Positions 52,673 to 56,812 of a DNA stretch of 56,812 nt are shown here, piece by piece. The first letter of the stretch is position 1. Each line of letters opens with the position of its first letter. The notes below the pieces were generated by a model. That model searched no databases and was not told the DNA's origin. It saw only the letters and a list, made by a program, of their open reading frames with translations. Source of the stretch: CAZVFX01 sp964626565 (GTDB lineage: Bacteria; Myxococcota_A; UBA9042; CAIXZC01); the NCBI GenBank assembly GCA_964626565.1, contig CAZVFX010000036.1, positions 1 to 56,812 of the forward strand. Reading direction: 5' to 3'. A program made the position numbers and the translations under genes.

Positions 52673-53386
52673 TCATGGAACCGCAATCCCCAACTGCCTC
52701 AGTCCCTCAGACGCGAGGCGTTCCCAGCCCCGGTTGGCGACAGGATTGGCCGGACTCGGGTGAGGCAGCACTCCGATGGTGAGGTCCTTCCCCTCGAGCG
52801 CCCGCCGGGCGCTTTGCTCCGTGAAGCGGCCCAGGCCGACGACATAGCGCGGCTGAAGGTATTCGATGGTTGCCGCCAGGGCCTCATCGCAAGCGGCCAT
52901 CAGCGGGTCTCGTTCCCGGCGCGGCAGTTTGTCCGGCGTCCGATTACGGCCGCTCTCCTCCAGGAACGCCAGCGGGCAGTAGTTGGCGACGAAGAAACGG
53001 GTGAAAAAAGCTTCCGGAGTGTCAAATTCGTTGCGGGCCCAGCCCCAGACCCGCCTTCCGCTAACTTCGCTCCGTGTGCACTCGAATCCCAGCACCGGCC
53101 GTTTGGGGTGTTCGAATTGCGGCTTGTCGACGCGGCCGGCAATTCCAAGCCAGTCCCGCACCGCGGCTATCTCTCCGAACGGCACCCCGGTCTGCACCAT
53201 CCCCCACGGCCCCGGGTTCATGCCCAGCAGAACCACCTCTCTTTGACCAACCCCATACTGCTGAAGATAGGCGGAGTAGGGCTCACGAGCGTAGATCAGG
53301 GGATTGTAGACATGGGCCACCGGCGCGGCAAAGTGAAGCCGGCTGAGCGCCCTCTCCAACGAATCGGTTACTGCCTGCAAGTCCAT
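52673..53386 (-). CDS. SMUG1: SMUG1-type uracil-DNA glycosylase
   Basis: Encodes 237 residues from ATG 53386 after GGAGGGAGA. Motif 1, LLGMNPGPWGMVQTGVPFGE, carries the Asn that activates water, as in SMUG1; motif 2, PHPSPANPVANRGW, carries the His and the DNA-intercalating loop. Length and spacing match bacterial SMUG1-like enzymes. It removes uracil and oxidised pyrimidines in base-excision repair. Single gene. Confidence 0.93.
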   Translation of the reverse strand: MDLQAVTDSLERALSRLHFAAPVAHVYNPLIYAREPYSAYLQQYGVGQREVVLLGMNPGPWGMVQTGVPFGEIAAVRDWLGIAGRVDKPQFEHPKRPVLGFECTRSEVSGRRVWGWARNEFDTPEAFFTRFFVANYCPLAFLEESGRNRTPDKLPRRERDPLMAACDEALAATIEYLQPRYVVGLGRFTEQSARRALEGKDLTIGVLPHPSPANPVANRGWERLASEGLRQLGIAVP

Positions 53387-53466
53387 CTTGTCTCCCTCCG
53401 CTTCCTTCCGTCCCGACGTCTTGACATCATAGCACATCCTGTACGCAAGGGGCGGGCGTTGTCGGT

Positions 53467-53495
53467 TTGGCGAACCGGACCGGTTCGGCTATACT
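53467..53495 (+). promoter_or_regulatory. Promoter with 17-bp palindromic spacer
   Basis: TTGGCG (53467-53472), 17-nt spacer, TATACT (53490-53495). The perfect palindrome CGAACCGGACCGGTTCG (53471-53487) fills the spacer. Confidence 0.65.
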
Positions 53496-53537
53496 GACCG
53501 GGACGTTGAAACTCTGCCTGAACTCGAGGTACCGAAA

Positions 53538-56500
53538 ATGCGCATCGGAACGATACCATTCTTGATCCTATTTCTCTCCGCCTGCGGCGGAGGCGCCGCG
53601 GCCGTGGTCTCGGCTGACCTGCCCGACGGCCAGGCAGACACCAGTGAGATATTCGCGGACAGCGGGGGCGGGCCGGAAATCCCGCTGCCGCAGGACACCG
53701 GGATCGACTTTGGCAAGTTTGACCTGAGCGGAGACACCGCAGTACAGCCGGAGACTCTGGACGAGTGCCTGCCCGGCGAAGGATGCTTCGGGGATCAGTG
53801 CTCCGACATGCAGGACTGCCTTTCCGGGTGGTGCGTTGAGCATCTGGGCGAAGGGATCTGCTCCATGACCTGCCAGGAGGAGTGCCCGGAAGGGTGGAGT
53901 TGCGTCCAGGTCTCGGGCACCTTCCCCGACGTCGTATTCGCCTGCGTCTCCGACTTCCCGGTCCTGTGCAAGCCGTGCGCCACGGGCAGCGACTGCAACA
54001 CCCTCGGGGCCGCTAGCAACGTCTGCGTGAATTACGGCGAAGACGGCCGTTTCTGCGGTGGACATTGCGACGAGGCCACACCCTGTCCCGACGGCTACGC
54101 GTGCCAGGACGCAGAAACAACCGAAGGGGTGTTGATCCCACAGTGCGTTCCGCTGAGCGGTGTTTGTGAATGCACTTTGAAATCGATAGACGAGGCGCTG
54201 CTTGCTCCTTGCTTCCACGATAACGAATGGGGGTTGTGTGAGGGCAAGAGAGTATGCGTCGAAGGCGGACTTACGGAATGCGACGCGGCTGTGCCCGCAC
54301 TGGAAACCTGCAACGGCCTCGACGACGATTGCGACGGCCTTGCCGACGAGCCGGACCAGATCGGCGGTGACTTTGTCAACCTCTGCGACGACGACAATGC
54401 GTGCACCGAGGATGTGTGTGCGGGAGAAGACGGTTGCTCCCATTCCGAGCTTTCCGGGGTGGAGTGTGTCGACGGCGACATGTGCACTGCCATGGACCAT
54501 TGCGACGAGGGGAGTTGCACGGGCACACCGGTGATCTGTGACGACGGCAATGTATGTACCGACGGGGAGTGCGACGGCCTGGGAGGCTGCCTGCAAACTC
54601 CCAACAACAACGTTTGCGACGATGACGACCCCTGCACGGTGGGAGACCAGTGCATCGACGGCGGCTGCGTGGGCACCCCGGTTTCGTGCGATTGCACCAC
54701 CGATGAGGATTGCGCCGACCTGGAAGACGGGGACCTGTGCAACGGCACCCTGTTCTGCGACCAGGCGAGCTTCCCGTTCAAATGTGCGGTGACTCCGGCC
54801 AGTGTGGTGGAGTGTCCGCTCCCCAACGGTTTGGGAGCCGTCTGCCTGCAGGCGTCCTGCGCCCCGGAAACCGGAGAGTGCTCACTCGTCCCGGACCACG
54901 AAGGTCTGGCCTGCAACGACGGCGACGCGTGCACCCTCGGCGACGTCTGTACGGAAGGGCAGTGCGCCGGAGATGTGGGCGCCAACTGTAACGACGGCAA
55001 TCCTTGCACCGACGACCTTTGCAATCAGGATGACGGCTGCACATGGGTGCACAACAATGCCCCCTGCCAGGACGGCAGCGCGTGTACCCTCGGTGACGCC
55101 TGCCTGGACGGCGACTGCCTCCCCGGCCCGGAGAAGGACTGCGACGACGGGAACGTGTGTACCACCGACAGTTGCGACCCGGGGGCCGGATGTCTCCACA
55201 CACCGGCCGGCGGCCTTTGCGACGACGGCAATCAATGCACCGAGGGAGACTCCTGCCAGGGCTCGGTTTGTGCTCCGGGCGGCGCGCTCCAATGCGACGA
55301 CAACAACCTGTGCACAACCGACTCATGCACCCCCGAAACAGGGTGCGTGTTCCAGGCCAACACGGCACCCTGCGATGACGGGGACGCCTGCACCATGGGC
55401 GACCTGTGTGGCGGCGGCGCATGCCTCGCAGGCGGTGCCGTGGACTGCAACGACGGAAACCCGTGCACCGACGACGGCTGCCTTCAAGACACAGGCTGTT
55501 TCCACAAGAACAACCAGGCTGCTTGCGACGACAACAACGAGTGCACAACAGGGGATGTGTGCAACGAAGGCACGTGCCTGGGGCAAGGTTCACTCGAATG
55601 CGACGACCAAAATCCCTGCACCAAAGACATCTGTCTTTCGGGCGGCGGGTGTGAATACGAAATAATTGAGGGGGCATGCTCCGACGGCGACCCCTGTACT
55701 TCCAACGACTACTGTTCACAGGGTGCCTGCGTCTCGGGGCCGGCACTGGATTGTGACGACCTCAACCAGTGCACGTTCGACTCCTGCCTAGACGGTGTGT
55801 GCATCCACGAACCGGGGGACCTGGACTGCAGCGATGACAACGAATGCACCGACGGCGACCACTGCGAGGAGGGCCAGTGCGTGGGCACAGGGGTAGTGGA
55901 CTGCAACGACGACAACGTGTGCACCCAGGAGTATTGCGACCCCGACACCGGCTGCGTTTTTCAAACCAACACCCTGCCCTGCGATGACGGAAATGCTTGT
56001 ACCACCGGCGACGCTTGTGCCGATGGCGAATGCAGCGGCGAGGCGATGGTGGACTGCAACGACGGAAACGTCTGCACCGACGACGGCTGCGACGTAGATG
56101 GAGGTTGTACCTATGAGTTCAATAGTGCCGCTTGCGACGACGGCAACGTGTGCACCGAGGATGACCAGTGCCTGGCGGGAGCGTGCCTGCCCGGCGCTCC
56201 GCTGGACTGCAACGACGGCGCCATCTGCACCGCGGATTCGTGCCACCCGGCCGACGGTTGTATCCACGCCCTCATCCAGCCCTGCTGCGGCAACGGCTTC
56301 CTAGAACCTCCCGAAGAGTGCGACGACGGCAACAGCAACAACGAGGACGAATGCACCGTGTTGTGCCAGAACCCCGGCTGCGACGACAATATCAAGAACG
56401 GTGGAGAAACCGGCTCTGACTGCGGCGGGCCCTGCCCGCGCTGTCCCGACGGAGAAGGTTGCCTGGACGGAGTGGATTGCGAGAGCGGTGTTTGTGTGGC

Positions 56501-56812
56501 CCTGATCTGCCTGCCGCCCGCGTGCGATGATGGTGTCTTCAACGGTGAGGAGACGGGCCAGGATTGCGGCGGGCCGTGCCCCGCCTGCCCCGATGGAGTC
56601 GGCTGCGTGGACGACTCCGATTGCTTGAGCTTGTACTGTGAGGACGGCATCTGCCAACCGCCGGCCTGCGATGACGAAGTGTTCAACGGCGACGAAACCG
56701 ACCTTGACTGCGGCGGGCCCTGCCCCCCCAGCCCCAACCAATACAACAGCGAAAACCGCCGCCCCGACGCGATGCGAATAAGCGAATACCGCCCCTGCCC
56801 CCCACCCCCCCC
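53538..56812 (+). CDS. Giant Cys-rich lipoprotein, cut by window edge
   Basis: At least 1091 codons from ATG 53538, no stop before the edge; the translation start is weakly supported (GAGGTACCGAAA upstream). The signal peptide ends in LSAC. The shared Cys-rich module lies about residues 75-265 (EECPEGWSC, PDVVFAC, LCKPC, FCGGHC, CECTL), then CNGLDDDCDGLADE. The rest is an array of CDDGNxCTxDxC and CTxGDxC units (about 20), a DUF4215-like unit (CDDGNSNNEDEC), then CGGPCPxCPDG repeats. The final roughly 30 residues depart from the repeat and the DNA ends in C runs, so the contig end may be unreliable. Likely a stalk-like surface protein. Confidence 0.85.
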   Translation, partial: MRIGTIPFLILFLSACGGGAAAVVSADLPDGQADTSEIFADSGGGPEIPLPQDTGIDFGKFDLSGDTAVQPETLDECLPGEGCFGDQCSDMQDCLSGWCVEHLGEGICSMTCQEECPEGWSCVQVSGTFPDVVFACVSDFPVLCKPCATGSDCNTLGAASNVCVNYGEDGRFCGGHCDEATPCPDGYACQDAETTEGVLIPQCVPLSGVCECTLKSIDEALLAPCFHDNEWGLCEGKRVCVEGGLTECDAAVPALETCNGLDDDCDGLADEPDQIGGDFVNLCDDDNACTEDVCAGEDGCSHSELSGVECVDGDMCTAMDHCDEGSCTGTPVICDDGNVCTDGECDGLGGCLQTPNNNVCDDDDPCTVGDQCIDGGCVGTPVSCDCTTDEDCADLEDGDLCNGTLFCDQASFPFKCAVTPASVVECPLPNGLGAVCLQASCAPETGECSLVPDHEGLACNDGDACTLGDVCTEGQCAGDVGANCNDGNPCTDDLCNQDDGCTWVHNNAPCQDGSACTLGDACLDGDCLPGPEKDCDDGNVCTTDSCDPGAGCLHTPAGGLCDDGNQCTEGDSCQGSVCAPGGALQCDDNNLCTTDSCTPETGCVFQANTAPCDDGDACTMGDLCGGGACLAGGAVDCNDGNPCTDDGCLQDTGCFHKNNQAACDDNNECTTGDVCNEGTCLGQGSLECDDQNPCTKDICLSGGGCEYEIIEGACSDGDPCTSNDYCSQGACVSGPALDCDDLNQCTFDSCLDGVCIHEPGDLDCSDDNECTDGDHCEEGQCVGTGVVDCNDDNVCTQEYCDPDTGCVFQTNTLPCDDGNACTTGDACADGECSGEAMVDCNDGNVCTDDGCDVDGGCTYEFNSAACDDGNVCTEDDQCLAGACLPGAPLDCNDGAICTADSCHPADGCIHALIQPCCGNGFLEPPEECDDGNSNNEDECTVLCQNPGCDDNIKNGGETGSDCGGPCPRCPDGEGCLDGVDCESGVCVALICLPPACDDGVFNGEETGQDCGGPCPACPDGVGCVDDSDCLSLYCEDGICQPPACDDEVFNGDETDLDCGGPCPPSPNQYNSENRRPDAMRISEYRPCPPPP

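Overview
This is a high-GC window of 56.8 kb that reads as a metagenome-assembled contig from a deltaproteobacterium-like lineage; the Myxococcota and relatives are my best guess. The grounds are the many very long cysteine-rich lipoproteins with DNDCDG, thrombospondin-type-3 and CDDGNxCT repeats, an 8xCxxCH plus CxxxxCH cytochrome lipoprotein, GGAGG ribosome sites and strong -35/-10 promoters with 17-nt spacers. I see 41 protein genes and no tRNA, rRNA or CRISPR array. Two large genes run off the window, one at each end. A 100-N gap sits at 20057-20156 inside a tandemly repeated gene.

Layout. 1-14 kb: giant Cys-rich surface lipoproteins (3839 leftward, 4085 rightward), a convergent VWA lipoprotein, a divergent beta-propeller lipoprotein and a further Cys-rich lipoprotein. 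14-17.7 kb: an overlapping three-gene operon of a K+ channel, a uridine-kinase-like P-loop kinase and a GH13-like glycosidase. 17.6-23 kb: a small lipoprotein, a repeat protein ending in a fibrinogen-C-like domain, a cupin and a NapH-type ferredoxin membrane protein. 22-33 kb: an accessory stretch peppered with copies of a roughly 220-bp hairpin-rich MITE-like repeat, with a GIY-YIG protein, a Phd/PIN toxin-antitoxin pair, more Cys-rich lipoproteins, a dockerin/propeller protein, a beta-helix/propeller giant and MntP. 33-38.6 kb: a PilZ-like/SAM methyltransferase divergent from a B12-type radical SAM gene that overlaps a histidine kinase and an OmpR-type regulator. 38.6-46 kb: a Kelch lipoprotein, a Cys-rich lipoprotein coupled to an alpha/beta-hydrolase lipoprotein, an unknown lipoprotein and a multihaem lipoprotein. 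46-53.4 kb: small housekeeping and accessory genes (PH-like membrane protein, small winged helix, an AbrB/PIN pair, nitroreductase, PAP2 phosphatase, SMUG1-type uracil glycosylase). 53.5 kb to the end: another giant Cys-rich lipoprotein.

Two themes stand out. First, 18 of 41 genes carry a lipoprotein signal. Five of these share one N-terminal Cys-rich module but end in different C-terminal domains, which looks like a set of surface proteins built on a common base; several have palindromes placed in the promoter spacer. Second, the methyltransferase / radical SAM / kinase / regulator locus has a shared 200-bp control region with paired direct repeats, and could be a self-contained signalling or lipid-modification unit. 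Functions of the large lipoproteins are inferred from architecture only.
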